Origin: Ureibacillus aquaedulcis | Lineage (GTDB): Bacteria; Bacillota; Bacilli; Bacillales_A; Planococcaceae | Length of the DNA: 64,000 bases | Assembly (NCBI RefSeq): GCF_030418165.1 | Contig: NZ_JAUHTQ010000002.1 | Span: forward strand, 186,001 to 250,000 | Reading direction: 5' to 3' | In this document: positions 54,196 through 64,000 of the stretch, piece by piece | How the letters are laid out: each line of letters opens with the position of its first letter | Numbering within the stretch: the first letter of the stretch is position 1 | Notes under the pieces: generated by a model | What the model was told of the DNA's origin: nothing | Databases searched by the model: none | What the model saw: the letters and a program-made list of their open reading frames with translations, nothing else | Program-made: the position numbers and the translations under genes

Positions 54196-55956
54196 TTAGC
54201 GTAAAGTGAAATCTTTAATTGCTGCAAGGAAGACCGAACCATAACGTTCCAGCTTATTTTGCCCGACTCCGCTTACTTCCAGGAACAGCTCTTCGTCGGT
54301 CGGTTTTTTGTCGCACATATCCTTTAAAGTCTTATCTGAAAAGACAACAAAAGGAGGAACCCCTTCTTTTTCAGCTAAACTTTTGCGAACAGCACGTAGA
54401 TGTTCGAACAAAGGATTATCCTGCTTGACGGTCGTTACTGTAGGCTTCGTGCGGCGTAATACTTTCCTTTTTCCTAAAAGAACAGCCTTTCCCTCATCGG
54501 AAATATAGATTGTGGGAAATTGACCAGGTTGGACCAATAACACTTTCTCCGAGATTAAAAATTCAATAAAACTTGAAATCTCCTTTGCATTCATGGATTT
54601 TAAGATGCCAAATGTAGATAAATGCTTAAAACCTTCAATCTTTTTATTTCGGGAGCCAGCCAAGACTTGCGCAGTAATCGTTTTCCCAAATTTTTGCCCC
54701 ATGCGTACAACGCAGGATAATACCTTCTGGGCATCCTCTGTCACATCCATCTTGGGCCTCTCGTCTATACAATTGCTGCATTGCTGGCATGATGAAATTC
54801 GAGATTCGCCAAAGTATTGTACTATATAGGATTGCAAACAATTTTCAGTATGACAATAATCGACCATACTTTGTAGTTTTTCAAGTTCAAGGGGAATTCT
54901 TGAGCGGTCCTGAGCCTGATCAATTAGAAAACGCTGGGTTTGTTCGTCCGAGGAGCTATAAAGCAGGATACATTCACTTGGTAATCCATCCCGGCCTGCC
55001 CTTCCTGCTTCCTGATAATAGCTTTCCATGTTGCGTGGCATTTGGTAGTGAATAACAAAACGTACATTCGTCTTATTTATACCCATTCCAAAGGCATTCG
55101 TTGCTACCATGACCTGCACTTCATCTTGCAAGAAGCGATTTTGTTCTTGTGTTCTTTCGCCTTCTCCCATTCCGCCATGGTATTTTGCGACGCGTACGCC
55201 ACTTTTTAATAATAGCTCATAAACTGCTTCAACCGATTTTCTGGTAGCAGCATAAATAATCCCCACTTCATTTGCGTTGTTTCTTACATATTTTTTGATG
55301 TACTGCTCCCTGTTTTCTCCGATCAGTACTTTAAATGAAAGATTTTCCCTTGAAAAACCCGTTATAAAGCTATCTTGTTCACTGATATGTAATAAAGAGC
55401 AAATATCGTGGCTTACAGTAGGTGTTGCCGTTGCGGTTAAAGCGATTACAGTCGGCTTTTTTGCCCAAAGTGAAACAAGCGAAGCAATCGTACGATAACT
55501 TGGTCTGAAATCATGCCCCCATTGGGAAATACAGTGCGCTTCATCAATAGCAATCAAAGGAACATTCAATTGCGCAAGCTCCCTACGAAAAAGTTCATTT
55601 TCCAGTCGTTCAGGTGCAATATATAAGAGCTTGACGAAGCCTGCTCTCACCTGTTCCATTGTTTCGTTTATTTGACTATAAGTTAACGAACTATTAATAT
55701 ATGCCGCTTGAATCCCATTCGAATGAAGAAGATCCACTTGATCCTTCATCAAGGAAATAAGGGGAGAAATCACAACTGTCGTTCCCTCCATACATAATGC
55801 AGGTACCTGGTAGCAAAGAGATTTTCCCCCGCCGGTCGGCATAACGCATAGGGTATCATGACCATTTAGCACATTTTCAATTACCTGCTGTTGGCCGGAG
55901 CGGAAACTATCATATCCAAAATATTGTTTTAAAATTTGCTGTGCTTGCTGTATCAT
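54196..55956 (-). CDS. recQ: RecQ-family ATP-dependent DNA helicase
   Basis: 3'-5' DNA helicase, 586 residues. Order: helicase core with Walker A PTGGGKS (residues 40-46), DEAH box (138-141), and motif VI QEAGRAGRDG near 325; a RecQ zinc-binding region with Cys in YCHTENC and SCQQCSNC (about 365-395); a winged-helix part; and a C-terminal HRDC domain (about 515-586). ATG 55956 follows GAGAGG. No other repair genes adjoin it. Confidence 0.95.
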   Translation of the reverse strand: MIQQAQQILKQYFGYDSFRSGQQQVIENVLNGHDTLCVMPTGGGKSLCYQVPALCMEGTTVVISPLISLMKDQVDLLHSNGIQAAYINSSLTYSQINETMEQVRAGFVKLLYIAPERLENELFRRELAQLNVPLIAIDEAHCISQWGHDFRPSYRTIASLVSLWAKKPTVIALTATATPTVSHDICSLLHISEQDSFITGFSRENLSFKVLIGENREQYIKKYVRNNANEVGIIYAATRKSVEAVYELLLKSGVRVAKYHGGMGEGERTQEQNRFLQDEVQVMVATNAFGMGINKTNVRFVIHYQMPRNMESYYQEAGRAGRDGLPSECILLYSSSDEQTQRFLIDQAQDRSRIPLELEKLQSMVDYCHTENCLQSYIVQYFGESRISSCQQCSNCIDERPKMDVTEDAQKVLSCVVRMGQKFGKTITAQVLAGSRNKKIEGFKHLSTFGILKSMNAKEISSFIEFLISEKVLLVQPGQFPTIYISDEGKAVLLGKRKVLRRTKPTVTTVKQDNPLFEHLRAVRKSLAEKEGVPPFVVFSDKTLKDMCDKKPTDEELFLEVSGVGQNKLERYGSVFLAAIKDFTLR

Positions 55957-56149
55957 AATCTACCTCTCTAATTAAGTAGTTCCCTTATTATACTAGAAAT
56001 ATGGAAAAAGAAAAAAGAGGGAACCAAATGAATTTCTGCATCTGTCATTAAACCCTTGGGTGATGCCAGTGATTTGTAGCTTTTGTATACTCTCCATGCT
56101 ATAATAGAAACATTGTGTACAAAAGAGATTTTTGAAACAATTTCAATAA

Positions 56150-57778
<1,629 letters not shown>

Positions 57779-57790
57779 TGCGTTTTGTTC

Positions 57791-57823
57791 AATCCGTAAA
57801 CTTTAAGGTTTGCGGATTTTTTT
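57791..57823 (+). terminator. Terminator of the ABC-F gene
   Basis: AATCCGTAAAC pairs with GTTTGCGGATT (one G-U), followed by a T run. Confidence 0.88.
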
Positions 57824-57943
57824 ATCCGCTTCTCTTAGTTAACATAATATTATTATAAGTAACTAACATTACGATGGTATCTATTTTAAATAAATAAAAA
57901 CACAGGCACCCTCAGTTTTAAGGTTAAATGGTTCAAACAAATT

Positions 57944-57975
57944 AAAAGAGACATCCCTCTTCATAGGGATGTCTC
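57944..57975 (-). terminator. Terminator of the cold-shock gene
   Basis: An 11-bp stem GAGACATCCCT/AGGGATGTCTC with a 6-base loop and a T run on the minus strand. Confidence 0.88.
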
Positions 57976-58006
57976 CGATTAACGTTTTTAGTTGAATTAG
58001 TACTAA

Positions 58007-58207
58007 TTAAAGTTTTACAACGTTAGCAGCTTGTGGTCCGCGGTTTCCATCAACAACCTCGAATTCCACTTTTTGACCTTCGTCAAGTGTTTTGAAACCT
58101 TCACCTTGAATAGCTGAGAAGTGTACGAATACGTCGTTTTCACCTTCAACCTCGATGAATCCAAAACCTTTTTCTGAGTTAAACCATTTTACTGTACCTT
58201 GTTTCAT
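58007..58207 (-). CDS. Cold-shock protein
   Basis: Single-domain cold-shock protein of 66 residues, an RNA/ssDNA chaperone. RNP1 is KGFGFIEV (residues 13-20), and RNP2 is VFVHF (26-30). The remaining surface aromatics (W8, F9) are as in CspB/CspC/CspD of Bacillus; which paralogue it is cannot be fixed. ATG 58207 has GGAGG nine bases upstream. It has a consensus promoter and a structured leader of about 150 nt. Confidence 0.97.
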   Translation of the reverse strand: MKQGTVKWFNSEKGFGFIEVEGENDVFVHFSAIQGEGFKTLDEGQKVEFEVVDGNRGPQAANVVKL

Positions 58208-58240
58208 TTAAGAAAACCTCCAAAAAATATAAATATTAAC

Positions 58241-58325
58241 AATATGTGATTGTTTTACCGTAATAAAAATTCACATATTACAAAGAGTACCGACTTTACA
58301 CCGATCACTCTTTGTAATATGTGAA
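58241..58325 (-). promoter_or_regulatory. Structured cold-shock leader, possible RNA switch
   Basis: In the transcript a perfect 19-bp stem (58307-58325 with 58270-58288, loop 18 nt) is followed by UUUUU (58265-58269), like an intrinsic terminator, some 32 nt into the leader. A third segment at 58241-58249 (UCACAUAUU in RNA) is complementary to nine bases of the second arm, so an alternative, weaker pairing exists. This could be a temperature- or Csp-sensitive attenuator. Confidence 0.65.
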
Positions 58326-58364
58326 TCAATTTGTACCCGGCCAAGCAATATTATTGTTATTTAA

Positions 58365-58392
58365 ATTATACCATCTTATGACAGTTTGTCAA
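58365..58392 (-). promoter_or_regulatory. Sigma-A promoter of the cold-shock gene
   Basis: On the minus strand TTGACA (58387-58392) and TATAAT (58365-58370), both perfect, are 16 bp apart. The start of transcription should be near 58358. Confidence 0.85.
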
Positions 58393-58444
58393 ATGCAATA
58401 TTCATCTTTTTTCTAATTTTCGCTTATTTCTGTTAATTGACTAC

Positions 58445-58735
58445 TCAATTTTTATTATCAATCAAGTTATCGATAATTATCCCATGAAATATTTGGATAT
58501 CATCCTCACATGCCTCACAATACTCCCGTTCGTCTTCCGTCCAAAAGGCGTAGTATTTATCCTCTTTCGATGCTTCATGTTCAAATTTTTTACGAAAATC
58601 GATTAAAGTTTCTTGCAGTTTTTTTTGCAGCTCTTCTTCAGTTTCGAATTCTTCTGTACTTACGATATTTGATTCCCAGCCTTCAAACTTCCACCATGGT
58701 TCGTAATCTGCTTTCATATATATAATTTGGTACAC
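58445..58735 (-). CDS. DUF1033 family protein
   Basis: Small acidic cytoplasmic protein of 96 residues matching DUF1033 of Firmicutes. The N-terminus MYQIIYMKADYEPWWKFEGW and the segment KYYAFWTEDEREYCEACEDD are characteristic; the two Cys may bind metal. Function unknown. The start is GTG 58735, seven bases after AGGA. Confidence 0.82.
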   Translation of the reverse strand: MYQIIYMKADYEPWWKFEGWESNIVSTEEFETEEELQKKLQETLIDFRKKFEHEASKEDKYYAFWTEDEREYCEACEDDIQIFHGIIIDNLIDNKN

Positions 58736-59040
58736 ACATTTCGATCCTTTCCTTCTGCTATTATGTATTCTAATGGAAAGATAGGGGGATGTCTATTTTC
58801 AAACCTTGAGCTACCTATGGTTTGATAAAACTAAATCATTTTTCCTATAGAAAAAAGAGAGAGAATTTCTAGTAAAGTTATATCAATTGGTGTTAAATAT
58901 TACATCAAGATGCTTGTTTTCTTTTTTGTATTTAATTAAAGTAGTACTATAGAATAATTTAACGCAAAAATTCGTGACCTGATGAAACTTTTTTATCGCT
59001 TCTTTCGTAATACAATTATAGAAATTAAGGAGGTACGGAT
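58736..59040. other. Intergenic region upstream of xpaC
   Basis: This 305-bp gap lies between divergent genes. TTGTAT followed 16 bp later by TATAGA, on the plus strand around 58933-58960, is a weak promoter candidate for the xpaC-telA pair. No other feature is seen. Confidence 0.35.
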
Positions 59041-59688
59041 ATGCTAGGCGCTGCAAATTTCTTTATAAGACATGCACTTAACTTTTTAATAGCCTTTACA
59101 GTGTTTATTTTATCAATTTTTAGTTTTGATATTGATTTTATTTTCGGGCCGATATTATCAATTGTTGCATATTTAATTGGCAACAAGGTGATTAAAGCAT
59201 TCCAGAAAGCAAGACGAAGCAAGGAGCTTGGATTATCCCGCTCTGAATTTAAACATATCGAGGCACAGCTAAAACAAGCAAAGGGACATATTAATTCCCT
59301 CTCTCAACAATATATTCGCGTTCGTTCTGTTCGTTCATTCAAATTACTAAATGAAATGATGAAGCTAGCAAAACGAATTATAAATATTGTCCAGAATAAC
59401 CCGCAGAAATTTTATTCAGTAGAGGATTTCTTCTATTCACATTTACCGTCTGCTGTACAATTAACCCAAACATATACAATGCTGAGTCAAACTCAAGTCA
59501 AGGATAATGAAATTCATTTAGCTCTGGAAGATACGCGCAGAACCTTAAAAGGGCTGCATGGTACAATGGAAAACGATTTAAAATGTGCCATCGAATCCGA
59601 CTTGGAGAGCTTAAGAATCGAATTGGATTTTGTAAAACTGGAAAATGCTAAAAAACTTCAGCAAATCGATCTTCGAGGTGGTAAATAA
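59041..59688 (+). CDS. xpaC: XpaC-like protein
   Basis: Membrane-associated protein of 215 residues, matching the XpaC ('5-bromo-4-chloroindolyl phosphate hydrolysis') family of Bacillus. Two membrane helices lie in the first 60 residues (FLIAFTVFILSIFSFDIDFI and GPILSIVAYLIG), followed by a helical cytoplasmic domain (about 70-215, QAKGHINSLSQQYIRVRSVR). Enzyme activity is not established. It overlaps the next gene, a TelA family member, by one base, the same pairing as xpaC-yaaN of Bacillus subtilis. ATG 59041 follows AAGGAGG. Confidence 0.88.
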   Translation: MLGAANFFIRHALNFLIAFTVFILSIFSFDIDFIFGPILSIVAYLIGNKVIKAFQKARRSKELGLSRSEFKHIEAQLKQAKGHINSLSQQYIRVRSVRSFKLLNEMMKLAKRIINIVQNNPQKFYSVEDFFYSHLPSAVQLTQTYTMLSQTQVKDNEIHLALEDTRRTLKGLHGTMENDLKCAIESDLESLRIELDFVKLENAKKLQQIDLRGGK

Positions 59689-60797
59689 TGACATATAAAA
59701 AGAGCTCAAATCATCCATTTGAAGAGTTTTCAAATAATGAGGGCTCTTTTTTACATTCTTTTGAAAGCAATCATTATAATTCCGACATCCCCGTTTTCAC
59801 TTCTTTAAATAAAGAAGATCAATCCAGGGCTTTAATGATAGCAAGTAAAATAGATGTAACTCAATACGAAAACGTCCTGCAATTTGGTTCGGAAATCCAG
59901 CATTCACTAAAAAACTTTACCCATAATATGCTTGTACGAGTTCAGCGGAGTGATACATCCCCTATCCGGGAAATTTTACATAAGCTTATGGAGCATCTGG
60001 CAAAAATCAACCCTGATGATTTGATAGAAAAAGAGAAGGGATTTCTTCAAAAACTTTTTAATCGCTCAAAATCATCCATTTCGGAAATGATGAGTCAATA
60101 CAATCGCTTAAGCAAGCAAATAGATCGTCTAAGCATCCAGCTGCAACACGCACAAAAAGGATTACTTGCAGACATGAAGATGTTAAATGACCTATATAAA
60201 TTAAATGAGGAATATTATCACAATCTAAATATATATATTGCCGCTGCTGAGATGAAGAAAAAGGATTTATGCACAAACCAACTACCCAAACTGGAACAGT
60301 CCAGCAAACTATCAAATGACCCATTAGATAGACAGCGAGTAAACGATTTACAAGATTCTATCGAATGGCTGGATAAACGGTTATACGATTTACAGATTTC
60401 TAGAGAAATAGCAATCCAAACGGCTCCGCAAATTCGAATGATCCAACAGACAAATCAACTGCTTGTTGAAAAAATTCAAGAGTCGGTCATGACCACGATT
60501 CCATTATGGCAAACACAAATCTCGATGCTGATGAGTATGAATAATCAGCGAAGAGCAAGCCAAGCGACTCGCCGACTTATGGATACATCCGAGCAAATGC
60601 TGCAAAAGAATGCAAAAATGCTTGAAACTACTGCAAAAGATTGCAGTCGACAAAAAGTGATTTCCCATAGTGAAATCGACTTATTCAAACAAACACAAAT
60701 AGAATTAATTCATACCATCGAAGAAGCACTTAGAGTACAAGCAATAAGCAATGAACAACAAGCATCAATAGAAGCAAAAGTCATCAAAACCGACTAG
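59688..60797 (+). CDS. TelA family protein (YaaN-like)
   Basis: Second TelA-family protein in the window, 369 residues, helical. The shared block GFLQKLFNRSKSSISEMMSQ aligns with TLFQKLFNKTRDSMEAIHQK of the copy at 37999, and LDKRLYDLQISREIAIQTAP with LEQRVYDLQLAENVALQSLP. Its N-terminal 45 residues are longer and less conserved. It is coupled to xpaC (stop and start overlap, TAATG). In Bacillus the equivalent pair is xpaC-yaaN, linked to envelope or antimicrobial stress. Confidence 0.9.
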   Translation: MTYKKSSNHPFEEFSNNEGSFLHSFESNHYNSDIPVFTSLNKEDQSRALMIASKIDVTQYENVLQFGSEIQHSLKNFTHNMLVRVQRSDTSPIREILHKLMEHLAKINPDDLIEKEKGFLQKLFNRSKSSISEMMSQYNRLSKQIDRLSIQLQHAQKGLLADMKMLNDLYKLNEEYYHNLNIYIAAAEMKKKDLCTNQLPKLEQSSKLSNDPLDRQRVNDLQDSIEWLDKRLYDLQISREIAIQTAPQIRMIQQTNQLLVEKIQESVMTTIPLWQTQISMLMSMNNQRRASQATRRLMDTSEQMLQKNAKMLETTAKDCSRQKVISHSEIDLFKQTQIELIHTIEEALRVQAISNEQQASIEAKVIKTD

Positions 60798-60845
60798 CCC
60801 CCCCCAGCTCGGTTAGAAGATATGAAATGTTTATATGGAAATAAA

Positions 60846-60887
60846 AGAGCACCATAGTTTCGCCCTAACCCGGAACTATGGTGCTCT
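60846..60887. terminator. Bidirectional terminator
   Basis: AGAGCACCATAGTTTC pairs with GAACTATGGTGCTCT, loop about 11, between convergent genes. Confidence 0.88.
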
Positions 60888-60895
60888 ATTTATGA

Positions 60896-61093
60896 TCATT
60901 CAAAATAATCTTTGTAGTATCCGCCAACATTACCTGTATTATCAACGACAAAGATGAATTCTTCCGTTTCATTTTTCACTTCATATTCTTTTCCGACTGT
61001 TAATACATTAGATACTAAATATTTCTCGGCATTCGTATGTGTACATTTTACTTTTCGAATCGTTGGTGCATCTTTCCATTTTAAGTTTAACAT
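60896..61093 (-). CDS. Small conserved protein (DUF6501-like)
   Basis: A 65-residue cytoplasmic protein with a beta-rich look (KEYEVKNETEEFIFVVDNTG). It resembles a small family conserved in Bacillus and relatives (I believe DUF6501), function unknown. ATG 61093 follows GAGGTTAAGAAGAA. A strong terminator follows directly. Confidence 0.7.
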   Translation of the reverse strand: MLNLKWKDAPTIRKVKCTHTNAEKYLVSNVLTVGKEYEVKNETEEFIFVVDNTGNVGGYYKDYFE

Positions 61094-61238
61094 TTCTTCT
61101 TAACCTCACTTCAAAACTTATCTGCATATCGTTTCTATTCTAGACTATTGTATCTCATTTCCACTCATTTGTGGAACGTTTTCTATCTTTCTTGAGGAAA
61201 ATTGTTATAAATGGTAAATTAATTTAGAGGTGATGATT

Positions 61239-61343
61239 TTGCACTTTGGCGGTTTTGGCGGGGTTCCCATCTGGTTTTTCATTATTGCAATTGTTTTTGC
61301 AATCATTTTTATTATCGTTTCTGAATGGAATTCGAGAAGTTGA
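61239..61343 (+). CDS. Small membrane protein (34 residues)
   Basis: A short frame, not obvious by length alone, encodes a Gly/Phe start (MHFGGFGGVP), one membrane helix (IWFFIIAIVFAIIFIIV), and a short polar tail (SEWNSRS). The start is TTG 61239, six bases after GAGGTG; ATG 61233 in the same frame is too close to that site. A bidirectional terminator lies 64 bp downstream. The pattern (good initiation site, single helix, own terminator) supports a real small protein, function unknown. Confidence 0.62.
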   Translation: MHFGGFGGVPIWFFIIAIVFAIIFIIVSEWNSRS

Positions 61344-61406
61344 AATCTTTTATAACAATGAAAACAAGCTTTACTAAAAGAGGAATCGACGGAAAGTTGA
61401 CTATAC

Positions 61407-61451
61407 AAAAAAAGATAAATTCCTGAAAAGGATCAGGAATTTATCTTTTTT
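61407..61451. terminator. Bidirectional terminator
   Basis: A 19-bp perfect stem (AAAAAAGATAAATTCCTGA and its complement) with loop of about 7, flanked by A and T runs. It ends both the plus-strand small gene and the minus-strand ABC operon. Confidence 0.93.
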
Positions 61452-61453
61452 GC

Positions 61454-62194
61454 TTATTGCTTTAAAGTGCGTTTTAAAAATTCTTTCGTTCTTTCTTGTT
61501 TCGGATTCACCAGTACTTGCTCAGGTGTTCCCTCCTCGACAATGACCCCTTTATCCATAAAGACAACACGGTCGGAAACCTCTCGTGCAAATTCCATTTC
61601 GTGAGTTACGATTAGCATCGTATGCCCTTCATCTGCTAATTGGCGCATTACTTTTAATACTTCCCCAACCATTTCAGGGTCAAGTGCAGATGTTGGTTCA
61701 TCGAATAGCATTACTTCCGGGTCCATTGCAAGTGCACGGGCGATGGCAACACGTTGTTTTTGACCACCCGATAATTGGCGTGGTTTTGCATTTACATATT
61801 GATCCATTCCGACGATTTGAAGATACTTCAATGCATTTGCTTTTGCTTCTTCTTTTGAACGTTTTAAAACTTTCTGTTGGCCAACAACACAGTTTTTTAA
61901 TACATTGTGGTTATTAAATAGGTTGAATTGTTGGAAGACCATGCCCAAATGTGTACGATATTGTTTAATATCGTGTTTATCATCCAGAATATTCTCGCCA
62001 TTATAGATGATTTCGCCGCCACTTGGTGTTTCTAGGAGATTGATGCAACGCAGCAAAGTTGACTTTCCTGACCCAGAAGAACCGATCAAGCATACAACCT
62101 CACCTTTGTTTACAGTGAAATTCACATCTCTTAAAACTTCATGGCTGCCAAATGATTTATTTAGATGTTTTATATCGATAACTTTTTCCATCAT
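61454..62194 (-). CDS. Amino-acid ABC transporter, ATP-binding protein
   Basis: Cytoplasmic ATPase subunit of a polar amino-acid importer, 246 residues. Walker A GSSGSGKS (about 36-43), signature [17 protein letters not shown] (about 143), Walker [15 protein letters not shown] and switch [12 protein letters not shown] are all intact. It is the last gene of a three-gene operon, after the permease by 17 bp, and ends at a strong terminator. Substrate (arginine, glutamine, lysine, cystine or similar) not assignable from this subunit. Confidence 0.96.
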   Translation of the reverse strand: MMEKVIDIKHLNKSFGSHEVLRDVNFTVNKGEVVCLIGSSGSGKSTLLRCINLLETPSGGEIIYNGENILDDKHDIKQYRTHLGMVFQQFNLFNNHNVLKNCVVGQQKVLKRSKEEAKANALKYLQIVGMDQYVNAKPRQLSGGQKQRVAIARALAMDPEVMLFDEPTSALDPEMVGEVLKVMRQLADEGHTMLIVTHEMEFAREVSDRVVFMDKGVIVEEGTPEQVLVNPKQERTKEFLKRTLKQ

Positions 62195-62211
62195 ACTATC
62201 TCCTTACACCA

Positions 62212-62943
62212 TTAAAGAATTGGTTCTTCTTTTTTAGTTTGCACTTGATATGCATCTTGCCCATCCATTTTCTTCTCGATGACACGTAAAATCCGTGAAG
62301 CAATGAAAGTCATGATCAGGTAGATGAAACAAGTGATGATAAAGGATTCTGCAAAGCGGAAGTTAGCCCCTGCAATTGACTTTGTTGTAAAGAATAGTTC
62401 CGTTACACTAATTACACTTAGTACTGCAGAGTCCTTGATATTCATAATTAGCTGGTTCCCTGTAGCAGGTAGAATATTACGGAAGACTTGCGGCAATATA
62501 ACATGCACCATTGTTTGGAAATGTCCCATTCCTATAGCCGCGGCCGCTTCATACTGCCCTTTATCGATGGAGACAATTCCTCCACGAACATATTCCGCCA
62601 TGTAAGCTCCAGTGTTTAATCCTACAACCACAACGGCTGCTACAAAACGATCCATTTCTATACCATAAGCATATAATCCATAGAATACAACCATTGCTTG
62701 TACAATCATTGGTGTACCACGGAAGATTTCGACATAAACTGTTAATATGAAATTAATAATCTTTAAAATAACAGCTTTAAAAGATTTCTTGCGAAGAGGG
62801 ATTGTGTGTACGACACCAATCAATAATCCGATAAGAGCACCAATAATTGTACTGAAAACTGCAATTAATAATGTTATATATGCACCTTGTAAATAACTTG
62901 GCCAATTCTCTTTTAAAATTGAGAGTATAATATCAAAACTCAT
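62212..62943 (-). CDS. Amino-acid ABC transporter, permease
   Basis: Membrane subunit, 243 residues, about five helices, of the HisM/GlnP type. The EAA loop reads EAAAAIGMGHFQTMVHVILP (about residues 135-155), and the N-terminal part reads YLQGAYITLLIAVFSTIIGALIG. ATG 62943 follows AGGAGG. It sits between the substrate-binding and ATPase genes, so a homodimer permease is likely. Confidence 0.95.
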   Translation of the reverse strand: MSFDIILSILKENWPSYLQGAYITLLIAVFSTIIGALIGLLIGVVHTIPLRKKSFKAVILKIINFILTVYVEIFRGTPMIVQAMVVFYGLYAYGIEMDRFVAAVVVVGLNTGAYMAEYVRGGIVSIDKGQYEAAAAIGMGHFQTMVHVILPQVFRNILPATGNQLIMNIKDSAVLSVISVTELFFTTKSIAGANFRFAESFIITCFIYLIMTFIASRILRVIEKKMDGQDAYQVQTKKEEPIL

Positions 62944-63067
62944 AAAAATCCTCCTAAATAATTTGAAAAACCTTATCCTCTACCAGTCTCTTATTTACAG
63001 TTGAATAAAATAGTAATAGAAAAAGGATAAACTGGCCACAAAAGAGCGGCCAGTACTTATCTCTTTC

Positions 63068-63913
63068 CTATTGTGCAGCTGGTTGGTTTGCAATTGCTTC
63101 GTCCATAATTTGTTGACGTTCTTCTTCAGAAATTGCATTAAGTGTTTCGTTGATTACATCTATATTTTTATCGCCTTTTTTAAGACCGATAGCTACTGAT
63201 GTGTCTGCTTCTTCCGTTTCGAATCCTTCTTCCAATTCGATATAAGTAAAGTTGTTATTTGCTGTTGTAGAAGAAATCGCCTCTGGTCGTTCAGCTACAT
63301 ACCCATCGATAGCCCCTGATTCCAATGCAACACGCATATGGGAAAAGCTTTCCATTGCTACTTCTTTTTTAACATCCGGAATTTGATCGATTACTGCATA
63401 GTTCGTTGTATTCAATTGTGAAGTAATTTTTGCACCTGCGAAATCGTCAAGTGTTTTAGCATTAGCATATTGACCATCCGCTTTTGTAACAATAACAAAT
63501 TGACTTGTATAATAATTATCTGAGAAATCGATAACTTCTTTACGCTCATCAGTTGGACTCATACCCGCGATAATTGCGTCGATTACACCTGATTGTAATG
63601 CTGGAAGCAGGCCATCCCATTCAGTCTTTACGATTACTAATTCTTTACCTAAAGATTCTGCAACGCGTTTAGCGATTTCGACATCATAACCGCCTGCATA
63701 TTCTTGTGAACCTTCAATTTTCACTGCACCATTTGAATCATCTTGTTGAGTCCAGTTAAATGGAGCATAACCAGCTTCTAAACCTACTTTAAATACATCG
63801 CTTTCCTTTGAGTCCGAAGTGGATGTTGAAGTACCTTCTTCAGCACTGCCACAAGCTGCAAGCAGCAGAACAGCCAGCAAAGTCGTCATTAAGATTTTAA
63901 GTTTTTTCGACAT
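63068..63913 (-). CDS. Amino-acid ABC transporter, substrate-binding lipoprotein
   Basis: Extracytoplasmic binding protein of family 3, 281 residues. The lipobox LLAAC puts the lipid-modified Cys at residue 21, followed by a Ser/Thr-rich linker. The ligand-binding fold shows VGLEAGYAPFNWTQ, AGGYDVEIAKRVAESLG and IAGMSPTDERKEVIDFSD. It is first in the operon. ATG 63913 has GGAGAGAGG upstream. A terminator hairpin lies just upstream in the likely leader. Confidence 0.95.
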   Translation of the reverse strand: MSKKLKILMTTLLAVLLLAACGSAEEGTSTSTSDSKESDVFKVGLEAGYAPFNWTQQDDSNGAVKIEGSQEYAGGYDVEIAKRVAESLGKELVIVKTEWDGLLPALQSGVIDAIIAGMSPTDERKEVIDFSDNYYTSQFVIVTKADGQYANAKTLDDFAGAKITSQLNTTNYAVIDQIPDVKKEVAMESFSHMRVALESGAIDGYVAERPEAISSTTANNNFTYIELEEGFETEEADTSVAIGLKKGDKNIDVINETLNAISEEERQQIMDEAIANQPAAQ

Positions 63914-63957
63914 TTTATTTTCCTCTCTCCTTCTTCATTCTTTAGGGCAAATTAACG

Positions 63958-63989
63958 AAAAAAGCGACCTAAGATGAACTTAGGTCGCT
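63958..63989 (-). terminator. Terminator/attenuator hairpin before the ABC operon
   Basis: An 11-bp perfect stem AGCGACCTAAG/CTTAGGTCGCT with a 5-base loop, followed on the minus strand by five T (63958-63962). It lies about 45 bp before the start codon of the binding-protein gene, leaving hardly any room for a promoter between, so it may be the expression platform of a leader that continues past the right edge. Confidence 0.75.
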
Positions 63990-64000
63990 AGTATTTTAGC

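Overview
The window reads as chromosomal DNA from a low-GC, Gram-positive, Bacillus-like bacterium, probably Bacillaceae or Planococcaceae. The evidence is the Bacillus-type gene set (SigI/RsgI, XpaC-TelA, YceG-TelA, an LCP protein, a YkpA-type ABC-F protein, a CspB-type protein, YqeY), strong AGGAGG-type ribosome binding sites, a T-box leader and many hairpin-plus-U-run terminators. I see no rRNA or tRNA gene, CRISPR array, insertion sequence or prophage. The genus cannot be fixed from the sequence alone.

Left part (1-20 kb) is mostly amino-acid and organic-acid metabolism. A minus-strand run encodes an M20 dipeptidase, a YfcC-type carrier, a class V aminotransferase-like enzyme, a YitT protein and alanine dehydrogenase (cut by the window edge). 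It faces a divergent Crp/Fnr-type regulator, and the gap between them holds a Crp-like palindrome placed where a class II activator site would sit. Next come a hydrolase, three unrecognised proteins (one a lipoprotein), aspartate ammonia-lyase and a DUF2785 protein. Then follows a compact sigma-54 module: an enhancer-binding activator, two matching upstream palindromes, a near-consensus -24/-12 promoter, a CitMHS transporter, an AtuA (DUF1446) protein and its small partner.

Middle part (20-35 kb) is accessory in character. It holds small membrane proteins, a methyltransferase, a HIT-like protein, hydrolases and transporters. Three genes here are broken: an unknown gene with a stop and a frameshift, a NIPSNAP-like gene with a one-base frameshift, and a cupin gene with an in-frame TAG. 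Two transporters have elaborate RNA leaders. One MFS gene has a full T-box. A second MFS gene lies downstream of a structured leader that contains a 12-codon reading frame with a good ribosome binding site and ends in a terminator. A GntR/FadR regulator and an AAA ATPase sit beside a hydroxyacid dehydrogenase and an Nramp-fold transporter that lacks the metal-binding motifs.

Right part (35-64 kb) is mostly housekeeping and envelope functions: a secreted Thr/Glu-rich protein followed by sigI-rsgI, the yceG-telA pair, a PAS-GGDEF-EAL protein, YqeY, a lone PTS EIIC-like protein, a degenerate tyrosine recombinase, an enoyl-CoA hydratase, an aminotransferase, an AI-2E family transporter, an LCP protein, MsrA, RecQ, an ABC-F protein, a cold-shock protein, XpaC with a second TelA, a 34-residue membrane peptide, and a polar amino-acid ABC transporter operon. 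The cold-shock gene has a consensus sigma-A promoter and a leader of about 150 nt with a perfect 19-bp hairpin that could switch with a third complementary segment. The ABC transporter operon is preceded by a terminator hairpin close to its ribosome binding site, which suggests attenuation by an element beyond the right edge.

The most interesting content is regulatory: the cold-shock leader, the uORF-terminator leader, the T-box on an MFS gene, the complete sigma-54 module and the Crp-type activator geometry.
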